Made by a program: the position numbers and the translations under genes
In this document: in pieces, positions 52,350-63,227 of the stretch
Numbering within the stretch: position 1 is the stretch's first letter
Layout of the letters: every line of letters begins with the position of its first letter
NCBI GenBank assembly: GCA_033032865.1
Contig: JAWHQI010000005.1
Coordinates: forward strand, 4,984,001 to 5,048,000
Direction of reading: 5' to 3'
Source of the DNA: Dactylorhiza incarnata
Taxonomy: Eukaryota; Streptophyta; Magnoliopsida; Asparagales; Orchidaceae
DNA length: 64,000 nucleotides
The notes under the pieces: generated by a model
What the model was told of the DNA's origin: nothing
The model's database searches: none
Seen by the model: only the letters and a program-made list of their open reading frames with translations

Positions 52350-54725
52350 AAACCGCACCATAAGCGGAGCCACCTTGGGGGAAAACACTTAGCCTCCCTA
52401 GGAGGTCAACCTGCCCTGCCGGCTAGAGAGAGCCCGGTCAGCGGAACCATCCGAGGGGGAAAATACTTAGCCTCCCTGGGAGGTCAACCTGCCCTGCCGG
52501 CTAGAGGGAGCCCGGTCAGCGGAACCGCTGAGGGGAAAAATACTTATCCTCCCTGGGAGGTCAACCTGCCCTATCGGCTAGAGAGAGCCCGGTCAGCGGA
52601 ACCATCTGAGGGGAAAAATACTTAACCTCTGTGGGAGGTCAACCTGCCCTACCGGCTAAAGAGAGCCCGGTCAGCGGAACCATCCGAGGGAAAAAATACT
52701 TACCCTCCCTGGGAGGTCAACCTGCCCTACCGGCTAGAGAGAGCCCGGTCAGCGGAACCATCAGAGGGGAAAAATACTTACCCTCCCTGGGAGGTCAACC
52801 TTCCCTGCCGGCTAGAGAGAGCCCGGCCAGCGGAACCATCCGAGGGGAAAAATACTTACCCTCCCAGGGAGGTCAGCCTGCCCTGCCGGCTAGAGGGATC
52901 CCGGTCAGCGGAACCATCCGAGGGAAAAAATACTTACCCTCCCTGGGAGGTCAACCTGCCCTGTCGGCTAGAGAGAGCTCAGTCAGCGGAACCATCCGAG
53001 GGGAAAAATACTTACCCTCCTTGGGAGGTCAACTTGCCCTACCGGCTAGAGAGAGCTCATCCAGCGGAACCATCCGAGGGGAAAAATACTTACCCTCCCT
53101 GGGAGGTCAACCTGCCCCACCGGTTAGAGAGAGCCCGGTCAGCCGAACCATCCGAGGGGAAAAATACTTAGCCTACCTGGGAGGTCAACCTGCCCTGCCA
53201 GCTAGAGAGAGCCCGGCCAGCGGAACCATCTGAGGGGAAAAACACTTACCCTCCCTGGGAGGTCAACCTGCCCTGCTGGCTAGAGAGAGCCAGGTCAGCG
53301 GAACCATCCAAGGGGAAAAATACTTATCCTCCCTGGGAGGTCAACCTGCCCTGCCGGCTAGAGAGAGCCTGGTCAGCGGAACTATCCGAGGGGAAAAATA
53401 CTTACCCTCCCTGGGAGGTCAACCTGCCCTGCGGCTAGAGAGAGCCCGGTCAGCGGAACCATCCGAGGGGAAAAAAACTTACCCTCCCTGGGAGGTCAAC
53501 CTGCCCTGCTGGCTAGAGAGAGCCCGGTCAGTGAAACCATCTGAGGGGAAAAATACTTAACCTCCCTGGGAGGTCAACCTGACCTGCCGTCTAGAGAGAG
53601 CCCGGTCAGCGGAACCATCCGAGGGGAAAAATACTTAGCCTCCCTGGGAGGTCAACCTGCCCTACCGGCTAGAGAGAGCCCGGTCAGCAGAACCATCCGA
53701 GGGGAAAAATACTTACCTTCCCTGGGAGGTCAACCTGCCCTGCCAGCTAGAGAGAGCCCGGTCAGCGGAACCATCCGAGGGGAAAAACACTTACCCTCCC
53801 TGGGAGGTCAACCTGCCCTGCCGGCTAGAGAGAGCCCGGTTAGCGGAACCATCAGAGGGGAAAAATACTTACCCTCCCTGGGAGGTCAACCTGCCCTGCC
53901 GGCTAGAGAGAGCCCGGTCAGCGGAACCATCCAAGGGGAAAAATACTTACATTCCCTGTGAGGTCAACCTGCCCTGCTGGCAAGAGAGAGCCCAGTCAGT
54001 GGAACAATCCGAGGGGAGAAACACTTACCCTCCCTGGGAGGTCAACCTGCCCTGCCGGCTAGAGAGAGCCCGGTTAGTGGAACCATCCAAGGGGAAAAAT
54101 ACTTACCCTCCCTGGGAGTTCAACCTGCCCTGCCGGCTAGAGAGAGCCCGGTCAGCGGAACCATCAGAGGGGAAAAATACTTACCCTCCCTGGGAGGTCA
54201 ACCTGCCCCGCCGGATAGAGAGAGCCCGGCCAGTGGAACCATCTGAGGGGAAAAATACTTACCCTCTCTGGGAGGTCAACCTTCCCTGCCGGCTAGAGAG
54301 AGCCCGGTCAGCGGAACCATCCGAGGGGAAAAATACTTAACCTCCCTGGGAGGTCAACCTGCCCTGCCGGCTAGAGAGATCCCGGTCAGCGGAACCATCC
54401 GAGGGGAAAAATACTTAGCCTCCCTGGGAGGTCAACCTGCCCTGCCAGCTAGAGAGAGCCCGGTCAGCGGAACCATCCAAGGGGAAAAACACTTACCCTC
54501 CCTGGGAAGTCAACCTGCCCTGCCGGCTAGAGAGAGCCCGGTCAGCGGAACCATCCGAGGGGAAAAATACTTACCCTCCCTGGGAGGTCAACCTGCCCTG
54601 CAGGATAGAGAGAGCCCGGTCAGCGGAACCATACGAGGGGAAAAACACTTACCCTCCCTGGGAGGTTAACCTGCCCTGCCGACTAGAGAGAGCCCGGTCA
54701 GCGGAACCATTCGAGGGGAAAGTAT
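52350..54725. repeat. 78-bp tandem array in element H (about 30 copies)
   Basis: The unit GAGGGGAAAAATACTTACCC.. contains GGGAGGTCAACCTGCCCTGC and AGAGAGAGCCCGGTCAGCGG. Period is 78 bp with few changes; some copies have single-base losses. As 78 is 26 codons, long plus-strand frames arise (for example 52631-53233). It lies between gag and the 3' LTR, the usual place for Tat arrays. Confidence 0.95.
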
Positions 54726-54799
54726 ACTTACATTATATTAATCATCATAATACATGCAAGAAAAACCAAGCATGAGAATAAAACATCGCAATACATGGA

Positions 54800-56218
54800 C
54801 TTAAGGGTAAAAAACTAAGTATGAAAACCAATGCTTGGTCTCCTACTCCTAGGCCTGGACCTCCTCAGCCTCTTCCGGTTGATGTTGTTGCTGCCTCGAA
54901 CCCCTTGCCTCCCTCATTTCCAAGAACTCAGGGCAGGCTGACGTCGCGTGACCTTCCTCCTAATGGAAGTCACAGTAAGGTAACTTCACTCGGACGCCCC
55001 CTCTTCCTCCCGTGCGATTTCTTCTTCTTCTTTGGCCGATCGCCATGGTTTGCTGAGGCGGTGGAGGGGGTGTCCTTGGTCCTGGCCTCCACTTTGGGGG
55101 GTCGGGTCTCTCCCCTGGAAGCTATCGTTTTCTTGGTCAAACTTTCCTTCGGGATCCTCCATCTTTCGTCCCTACTGCCTTGCCTCCGGCTCACTAAGCT
55201 TGGCCTACCTTCTTGCGAACTCCGGGTTGGCCTCCTTCCACTCAATTTCTTCCGCCACCCTTTCCATCAATCCTTCGAAGGATAGGGGGGACTTTCGCTT
55301 CAGGCTCATCTTGAAGAACCCCTCCCGCAGCCCCACTGTGAAGGCGAGCTGGTGGGTGAACCCGGGTACCTCTTGGACAAGCAAAACATCTTCCTGGAAC
55401 CTATCCACGTAGTGAGCCAGTGACTCCCTTGGCTCTTGCTTGATCTTGAAGAGTGCTTCGGCATCCTTCTTTCTCTTTCTCAACGTCTAGAAGCGCAACA
55501 GAAAACCTCGACGCAGATCCCCGAAGGCCCAGATAGACCCCACGGGGAGTTGGTGGAACCAATCCCTTGCCTTATCCATTAGAGTGGTGGCAAAGAGCCG
55601 ACACTAGAAGGCATCTGACATTGGATAGATCGAGACCATGTCCTTGAACCACTGCAGGTGCAGGACTGGGTCATCCTTGCCGGAGTAGTAAGACATCTCC
55701 GGCCCCCTGAACCCCTCTAGAACTGGGGCTGAAAGGATCAACTCACAAAAGGGATTTCTCTCGCTCGCCCCCCTCCAGGTCTGTGCGAGTGGGGGTATGA
55801 CACTTCCCCACTCGCCCCCTTCGGGCTGGGCGAGTGGGGGCCTGGTGCCTCCCAAGTTGCCCCCTTGGGGCTGGGCGAGTGGGGGCCTGACACCTCCCCA
55901 CTCGCCCCCTTAGGGCTGTGAGAGTGGGGGCCTGACACCTCCCCACTCGTCCCCTCCTAGGGGTCCGGGCGAGTTGGGGAAGAATGCCTCCCCACTCCCC
56001 CCTGGCACCTCCTTCCTGGATTGCTGGCCGAGAGTGCTCTCGCCCACCTGCTGAGGCGAGACCTCTGGACCACTTCCTCTCCTGCCTTCGCCTAGCGAGG
56101 CGAAAGCTTCCTGCAAGGTCTACAGAACCTCTCGCTTGAAATTTTCAAACATCTCCAACGTCACTCCAACCACTAGGGGCTGCGAGTGGCCTGGGTCGGA
56201 TCCTCCGCCTCCATCCAT
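54800..56218 (-). pseudogene. gag: gag of element H (Tat-like), broken
   Basis: ATG 56218 opens a Gly-rich start, then Pro/Gly repeats encoded by GC-rich DNA (56116-55740). The gag domain follows: F-R-G-P-E-M-S-Y-Y-S-G-K-D-D-P near 55690, W-F-H-Q-L-P near 55560, and I-K-Q-E-P-R-E-S-L-A-H-Y-V-D-R-F near 55400-55450. All of these share one frame from 56218, broken by stops near 55907, 55602 and 55485. A frame change near 55000 leads to a knuckle-like Y-C-D-F-H..G-H-A-T-S-A-C motif at about 54930-54977, as in Tat gag proteins. It is a decayed capsid gene. Confidence 0.8.
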
Positions 56219-56275
56219 GGAGCTCAGCTTGAGAGTTTCTTGAGTTGGTCACGCTCCACGCTCACTGCACCATAA

Positions 56276-57550
56276 TGTTGAAACTAATAACTTGGTCTCT
56301 CGAGGAGTTCGGGCCCTCAACAAGTTGAGAGGCGACCAACACTTACTCCTCCCAAGGGAGAGCTCTAGGCTAAGAGACTAAGGACTAGAAATGAGACCAA
56401 GGGCTTAGAGAGGAGGTCCCACCACACACCCGGAAGATCTTAAAGCGCTTCCCCTCCCAAGCCAATGTTAAGCTTGGGCACCTTTGGAGGCTCTCTCCAC
56501 CCACCAAAGAAACATGGGGAGAGAGTGGCCAAAAGAGAAGTCCCACTAAATGGTGCCCCCTTAGTCCTATTTATAGGATTTTGAACTTGGTCTGCCAATA
56601 TCCACAATATGGCCTATGAGATTACGAAAATATCCCCGGATTTGGCCTGCGAATAGCCAAATCCCACTGTTCTACGATGCTAAACGCAGACTGATCCTCC
56701 CTACTGGAGCTGGGGGGAGGGGAGGCAGGCCTCCCCTTTGCTCGCCCCCCTTACTAGGCTGGGCGAGCCGGGGGGGGGGGGGGGGGGGGGGTGGGGTCGC
56801 CCTCCTGGGCTCGCCCCCAGCCGGGGAGGGGGCGAGAGGGGGTTGACGCCTCCTCCTTTCGCCCCCTTACAAGGGGCGGGGGCGAGAGGGGCTGGGCGCC
56901 TCCTCCTCTCGCCCCCCTTACGAGGGGAAGGGCGAGAGGGGCTAGGCGCCTCCTCCTCTCGCCCCCTTATAAGAGGCGGGGGCGAGAGGGGCTGGGAGCC
57001 TCCTCCTCTCGCCCCCTTACAAGGGGCGGGGGCGAGAAGGTCTGGGAGCCTCCTCCTCTCGCCCCCCTAATGGGGCGGTGACGAGACCAGGAGGCCGCCC
57101 GCCTTGGGTCTCGCCCACCTTGCTGGGGCAGGGGCGAGACCAGGAGTCCGCCTGCCTCGGGTCTTGCCCCCCTTGCTGGGGCGCGGCGAGAGGGGCCTGC
57201 GACTCCTCCTCTCGCCCCCTAACTTGGGCAGGGCGAGAGGGGCCTGCGGCTCCTCCTCTCTCCCCATAACTGGGGCGGGGCAAGAGGGGCTTATGACTCC
57301 TCCTCTCGCCCCCTAACTGGGGCTGGGCGAGAGGGGCCTGCGGCTCCTCCCCTCACCCCCTAGCTGGGGCGGGGGCGAGCCCAGGAGGCCGCATGCCTCC
57401 GGTTCGCCCCTCTTACGGGCTGGGTGAGCGGGAGGCCTCCAAGTCCACCGCTCGCTCCCTCCTTCTTGCCTGGGGTCAGCGCTAAAAAACTGTTGGGCCT
57501 AACGACATTTTAGGCCCCGGGGACCCACTCGGCGAATACGGGGTTGTACA
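56276..57550 (-). repeat. 5' LTR of element H
   Basis: It matches 51063-52272. A GC array at 56700-57480 parallels that of the other copy, with a poly(G) run near 56763-56790. Next to it at 56255-56275 the minus strand reads TTATGGTGCAGTGAGCG, the presumed primer site; I cannot name its tRNA. Confidence 0.88.
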
Positions 57551-57850
57551 CCTATAACAAATTTATAGTTCAATTTATATGAATACTATATGATATATAT
57601 TGGCAATGAATATAAGAAAGATAGATAGGTCATCAAAATAAAAATAAATTTTAATTTTGATCAATTTGATTTATAAACTCATTAAGTTTTAAGAGATAAA
57701 ATCACAACTCTAATAATATATAAGATGACCATTACATGATAGCTTAACAAAAATAAGAAAACAAAAAGAAAAATTAAAAGACATTAAAGCATATCATGAA
57801 GTAGAAATTTGTATATCTCATTTTGGAAATATTCTACTTTATGCATTTGG
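57551..57850. other. AT-rich interior of element G beside element H
   Basis: No gene seen. It lies downstream, in element sense, of the gag end at 57857. Confidence 0.5.
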
Positions 57851-57856
57851 TGATAC

Positions 57857-59369
57857 CTAATGAATATGAGATTTAGGTATCCAAAGGGGACCAAGTGCTG
57901 TGGTTCCTTTGGGTACCCAAATATAACGTGTAGGTTTGTGGGTAGATAGTGATGAATGGGTCCTTTCATGTGAAGTTAATATTTCATTTTTAATTTTGGC
58001 CCTCCATTCAAATCTTGGTTTATTGTTATTCTTATGCATAAAATTTCCATTGCGATTATCGAAGGTATTGCTCATTGGAAATTTTTGCATATTTGAATTT
58101 AATTTGGGAGATACATGATAGTGAATTGGATTTTGATTTACAAACATTTTGTGTTTCTTACTTCCATTATTAGACTTAGTTAAGATATTCATATTCATAT
58201 TCAACTTGCTTTTAGATATTTCTTGATATTGTAAATTTTATTTATAATTTTCATAAGCAAGTTGATTTTTGATTTTAATTCATCATTCTTGATCTTTAGA
58301 TTTTGCCTAGCTTTATTATAAGCTATTGTGCTATTTTTAAGAGTGGAAACAATATAGTCAATATGATTTTGGTAGTCATTTCTAAATTCCTCAAATATTT
58401 CGTCCATCTCCTTGATTTCAATTTTATAATTTTGGCATGTAGCACATGTTCACCATCGGTTCAGCCTGACCACAACTGGTCAACAACAAGCCTGCAGGCC
58501 GTGCACCCCAACCCCTCTCTGGCCCACCACAGGGCCCAGCGGGTTGTTGGAGACATACAGTCTCCCTTCGGTGAGAAGTGAGCCAGTTAAGCGGCGGCAC
58601 GTGGACTTCCCAGGAGGTCACCCATCCCGTGACTACTCAGTGACCCAGATTTATATTTTCAATACAAGTGCAAGGTGGAGAATAATCAAACACATCAATC
58701 TTTGTTTCTACATTAATTTTAGCTTGTAAGTTTTTATTTTCTAAACGTAATTTTGAATTTAAATTTTTTAATTTCTTAATTTTATGCTTAGTAGTTTGTA
58801 GCAATTGTAATGCAGAAATAGAATTGCAAAAGATGGAATTTGATTACCTTACAGTGCGTTTGGACGCGGCGAGATTTGAGCATAGAGTTCCTTTGTTATC
58901 TTCATCTTTTTGGCATTCATCTTCCAAAGATAAGATTTCTTCTTTTCCACTTGATGCGCTCTCCATTGATTCATTATGAGAGGAGCTTTCTTGAACATCT
59001 GTGCAAACTTGTATATTCTCCAATTCTTGCGTTTGTTCCATACCTGTAGATGGAGAATCATACATTTCTTCAAGAAATTTCCATACTTTGTATGCACTAG
59101 AAAAATAATATATTAATTTGAAAACATTTGATAAACCACAAAACAAATAATGTTTGGCTGCATTTAGATGACGTTCCTTTTTATTTGATTCATCATCTGG
59201 TCTTACTATTGCTAGATTCTAAGCCTCAATATCTAATGTTTTAATAAAATTTTCAATTAAAATTTTCCATCCTCTATAATTTGTCCCTTTAAATAAAGGT
59301 GGTGCTAGTGATTTTTCTTGTTCATAAAAAATTTCCCCCACTAATAGAAGCGAGATCATGAGACGCCAT
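57857..59369 (-). pseudogene. gag: gag of element G (SIRE-like copia), broken
   Basis: ATG 59369 follows the primer site. The N-terminus shows A-P-P-L-F-K-G-T-N-Y-R-G-W-K (after a frame change near 59325) and Y-K-V-W-K-F-L-E-E-M. Most of the UBN2 domain is missing: the frame passes from there to an acidic segment (59050-58850) and coiled coils (58790-58680 and 58407-58204). The end has Y-I-W-V-P-K-G. No zinc knuckle is visible. A GC-rich insertion at 58448-58646 breaks the coiled-coil region. It is an internally deleted gag. Confidence 0.7.
58448..58646 (-). mobile_element. Insertion with a 5S rRNA-derived segment
   Basis: About 200 bp of GC-rich sequence interrupts the AT-rich gag. On the minus strand, 58638-58598 reads GAGTAGT..GGGATGGGTGACC and then TCCTGGGAAGTCC..CGTG, matching the 3' third of plant 5S rRNA including internal-promoter-region text. 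The rest is not 5S. 5S-derived sequence of this kind is known in Cassandra TRIM LTRs and in SINE3 elements. I could not find a target duplication. Confidence 0.6.
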
Positions 59370-59404
59370 TATTCCTGGTTGTTAAGCCGATTTGGAATAA
59401 CCTA

Positions 59405-59416
59405 CCTCTGATACCA
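59405..59416 (-). other. Primer-binding site of element G
   Basis: The reverse complement TGGTATCAGAGG lies two bases from the 5' LTR end. Confidence 0.85.
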
Positions 59417-59418
59417 CT

Positions 59419-60614
59419 TGTTGGATCGGTAGGCGCCCTTAGAGGGGTGGGGTGGGGTGAATAAGGGTTTTAAAAACTTATATTATATTTTGAAATACTT
59501 GAAAGGTTAGGAGCTTGAAATAATGATTTAGAATGAAGATCTAAATTGTTTTATAATGAAAGAGTAAGAAATAAACAATTTAGAGAAATGAAGAGTAAAT
59601 CAATTTCATTACAAAAAGAGACATGATAATTATTGATAAAAATTGATTACAAAACTAGATTTCTATGATGCTAGAAATCAAAGGCGAATAAGTGAAAATA
59701 CCTTTTTGTTTTCTATCCCGACTCGTATCCCCACCTTGCTTTAGCCTATCCTTCCCCAGATACGGCCTCAAGCTGCTCTAGCTAATCCTTCCCCGGATAT
59801 GGCCTCGAGCACCCCCTAGACCTAACCTAGATCTAGTCGCCAACACAAGGCAAATTTCACCCCTATGTCCTACCCAGACCTAGTCGCCAACATGAGGCAA
59901 ATTTACTACACGATATAAAAGAGATGAAACAAATAACAACAATATAAAAACTCCCTATATGGATCTCTTAGAGAAGTAGACGAAGACCCACAGAGTATGA
60001 TCGTAGTCGATGCGGTCTTTCATCACGGTGATGAAGCATGCTGAAATCATCTCCAATGATCTCCTTAAGCCTTCATTGATTTGTGGGAGTATCTCTCTGA
60101 ATCTCTCTCTCTATGCTGTGGCATAAAGCTCTGGAATTTAGGATCTTAAGAGGATAAAGAAGACGAATCCAAGGGGTCCTTTTTATAGCCTTGGAGCTAG
60201 CGCCTGCGCTATCGCTACCGCCGATGCTATCCCGGATTAGGAAATATTCTCCGCGTGAGAATCCTTCATTTTAAGCAAGCTGACCGCCTTCCTCTATTGC
60301 ATTATGCTACCGCCTGCGCTAGTAGATACCACCTGCGCTAGGTGCTACTGCCTGCGTTAGATGCTATCGCCCGACGCTATCTCCTTCTATATCTGCCTCC
60401 CAAAATTGCTCTAATCAGAGCTAGCGCCTGCGCTAGGTGCTACCACCGGCGCTAGTGAACTGTTGGAATTTTGGCTTCAAACTTTGGGGTAACCATCATA
60501 TGTTATCCTTGAGTCATATGGATTTGTTTCCTACACACTTAAACACACAAGATCAAATACACATAGGATTTGTTATTCTCAAACCTAGGAGATGCGGAAT
60601 ACCATGTTCCAACA
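59419..60614 (-). repeat. 5' LTR of element G
   Basis: It is close to 46386-47579 in length and sequence. The minus-strand TATA box (GGCTATAAAAAGG) is at about 60178-60190, and the GCGCT array upstream of it at 60193-60460. Confidence 0.88.
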
Positions 60615-62296
60615 GGGGGTTGATTTAGCTATTACTAAAATGATAAAACAAAAAACTAAATTAACTATGTGGGTCATCGGCACCACTTCGCACTTCCGCG
60701 GGTCTCCTTCCTCTGCTTCACACTCACTTTCACCAATGAGGGTCACCTTCACCTCCTCGCTCCTTCTACATAAGAACATCAGATCATCCTAGACCTTGTG
60801 CAAAAAGAAAATAGCAAGGCCTCTAAGCTTATCATTATCCTCCTGAGACTACGAGGTAGCCTCCAAAAAAATCCATCCATGTCATTGGCCATAGGCCTTC
60901 CCAGTCACACTCTCTCCGCGATGTTAGTTAAATCTATTTTTACAAATAAATAGGACTTAAAATTTGGATGAATTGTTAGACTTAAGTTTAAGGTGAGGTG
61001 AATCAAATGATAAACATGTAGGTATCAATCACACTTGAATCAAAATATGAGCTAACATCAAAAATCTGCTTACCAAGGAATCAGAAAGGGAAGTGACACC
61101 CCCATACTTGAATTTTTGCAAATGGGATCACTTCCAAATTAATCAAATACCAACTCTCCTTTTCAAATCAAAATTTTCTTTTTGTTCTCTTTTTAGATTT
61201 TTATTTTTATTTTTCAATAGATCTTTCTTGGAAGCTTTTTCAAAAACACCCAAATTAAAGCTTTTTAAAACACGCACCAAATCACAATAATTTTCCTTAA
61301 AACACAAGTAGAAAAATAGATTTTGATTTTAAGCTCTAATCTAAGTGTGAGATTAGATTAATCTTTTTTCCTTGGTGATTATTAGGTGGAAGTGAAACAA
61401 AAGATGGGTATAAGGCCCAAAGAGTGTATGCAATGGTAGTTCGTATAAGCATGGATGCAACGGCTCAAACTATCCAATAAAAGGCCTACATCATATTTTA
61501 AAAAATAAAACTAACCTAGGCATAAGCTTCGAGAATCGCTAGGGGAAAGTTCTAAACATCGAGAAAGGATGCCCTTTCTCCAAAGTCAGATAATACCCAA
61601 CTAGTAGCTCGCTACACACATTTCTATGCAACTCTACGGACAATAATGTTTTCTAACAAAAAGTGGATATGCATCGTTGATATAAAGTAGACAAGTATAA
61701 ACTATAAAGTATAACAAGAAATTATAGCTAGAATAAAATACTATTACAAACATGTGCACAGAACTAGGAACACTGCATGAGTCAATATATACTCCCATAA
61801 TCATGTTCTAAAGGTAATTTAAGCTAATCTAACACCTACAAAAGAGAACGAGAAAAAAATCATGAATTAACAAGAGATAATGTCCTAAGCGCGTGGGTGT
61901 GGGAAAAATGCAACGTGCAAGAAAATGATTTTCTTTTTGAAAAGTTGGGGCAACATTTTGGAAAAGAGTGTGATCGCAATGCAAATGTGATAGCTGAGCA
62001 TAATGAGTAATGCGACTACCACCCAGACTTAAACATTACATTGACCTAAATGCAAAAAAATATAAAACAAGGGATGAAGATGAGTTACCCAAGGACCGAG
62101 ATGGGGAATTCTGAGATTACTTGAAATTGGAATTTGCCAAAAGGTGCACCCGTACCAAGCTTGGCCAACAAAAATGTATGACCCAGTCGGATCCTGCACA
62201 GGGATTAGCAGCAGCCGTAGAAAGGAAGGATAAATAGTCATACACAAATATCTCCAACATATGCAAAATCATCCAAAGTAATAAAAGAAATTGTAT
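60615..62296 (-). mobile_element. Old Ty3/gypsy remnant, right part
   Basis: It lies across element G from 46385. No frame is convincing. A tract on the minus strand near 62020-62045 (AATGTTTAAGTCTGGGTGG) recalls the region after pol in plant gypsy elements. I cannot define its LTRs. Confidence 0.35.
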
Positions 62297-62791
62297 GTAA
62301 CATCCCAATTTAGGATGAGGAGCCTAGGTGTATTGGCACACCACATCACCTTGAAGACAAAGTTAAAGCCCTTAAATAAAGAGAAAGAGGCATGGTGTGG
62401 ATTTAGGCAAAGTGAACCAAACCAACTCAATTATCCCAACACTTGACTAATTGAGCTAACCACCTTCTTCCTCATGACCTAAGTAAACCAATTCACCTAT
62501 TGACACACCACCTCAACTTGAAGACAAGAGTAAAACCTTAGAAAGAGAGCATGGGATGCATTATCCAAAATAGCTTAACCCACTCAAATCAACCCCTTCT
62601 TGTTCAATTGAGCTAGCCACACCATGACCGATGACCAAGGCTAGCTAAACCCTAAAAAGGTTGACTTTGGTCAACCTAAATTAAGCATGGTCAAACCATG
62701 GTTTAATTAAGGCCTAAACCCACTTTTGAAAATATCTTAACCCCACACTCACCCAAGAGCCCCCAAATTAAACCCTAAACACATTAAGATC
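62297..62791 (+). mobile_element. Possible start of a Tekay-like LTR
   Basis: TGTAACATCCC opens the segment, as in the LTR of element D, and phrases such as TTGACTTTGGTCAACC recur, but it is not a close copy of D. It is cut at 62792 by a family-B LTR. Confidence 0.4.
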
Positions 62792-63227
62792 TGTTGGATC
62801 GGTAGGCGCCCTTAGAGGGGGGGGGGGGGGGGGATGAATAAGGGTTTAAAAAAATATATTATATTTTAAAAAGCTTTGAAATAATGTGCGATTAAGACAA
62901 TGAGAAATCAAGTAAAATAATTGAAACAAAGTAGAGACATGTTTTATTAATATGAAATAAAGTTTTACAAAAGTTGATTTCTATAATGCTAGAAATCAGT
63001 GGCGAATAGTAGTAGACTCTTTTCGTTTTCTATCCCGACTCGCATCCCCACGAACCGGTGGCCCTAGCCTATCCTTCCCGGATTCGCTCCAAGGCTATAA
63101 AAAGGACCCCTTGGATCCGTCTTCTTCATCCTCTTGTGATCCAAAATAGAAAACTAACATAATAAATATAATCTGCTATCAAAATAGAATACTAACCTGT
63201 TTAATTAAGATGATAACTTACATATCT
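62792..63227 (-). mobile_element. Rearranged family-B LTR fragment
   Basis: From 62792 (TGTTGGATCGG) it follows the end of a minus-strand family-B LTR to about 63085, then changes direction: 63090-63155 (GGCTATAAAAAGGACCCC..) is the promoter part of the same family in plus orientation. The piece ends at another family-B LTR. Confidence 0.65.

Larger units (their letters stand above)
51063..57550 (-). mobile_element. Element H: Tat-like Ty3/gypsy derivative, gag only
   Basis: LTRs at 51063-52272 and 56276-57550 match each other. Flanks CTTAT (51058-51062) and CCTAT (57551-57555) fit a 5-bp duplication with one change. Minus orientation is set by gag and by the tract ACGGGGATTG at the 3' LTR. 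The interior is 4.0 kb: gag and a 78-bp tandem array. Pol is absent. LTR blocks relate it to element C. Confidence 0.88.
46386..60614 (-). mobile_element. Element G: family-B SIRE-like copia derivative, gag only
   Basis: The two LTRs (46386-47579 and 59419-60614) are close copies. Flanks CGGGG and GGGGG form an imperfect duplication. Minus orientation follows from the primer site at 59405-59416 and the tract AAAAGGGGGAGTTT next to 47580. The interior holds a gag remnant, a 5S-related insertion, element H and an AT-rich 3' region. No protease, integrase or RT is visible, so it is a non-autonomous copy. Confidence 0.85.

Noticed and set aside
52631..54340. Long plus-strand frames of 200 and 113 codons
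   Set aside because: They come from the 78-bp unit being divisible by three and lack start context or any domain. Treated as an array, with the phase noted as a finding.
52350..54725. CRISPR-like regular repeat
   Set aside because: Units are contiguous without spacers, and the context is a plant retrotransposon.
56738..57316. Overlapping open frames rich in Pro, Arg and Gly
   Set aside because: They are produced by the GC-rich inverted array of the element H LTR; frames shift between units and carry no domain.
58598..58638. Functional 5S rRNA gene
   Set aside because: Only about one third of 5S is present and the 5' part and terminator are missing.
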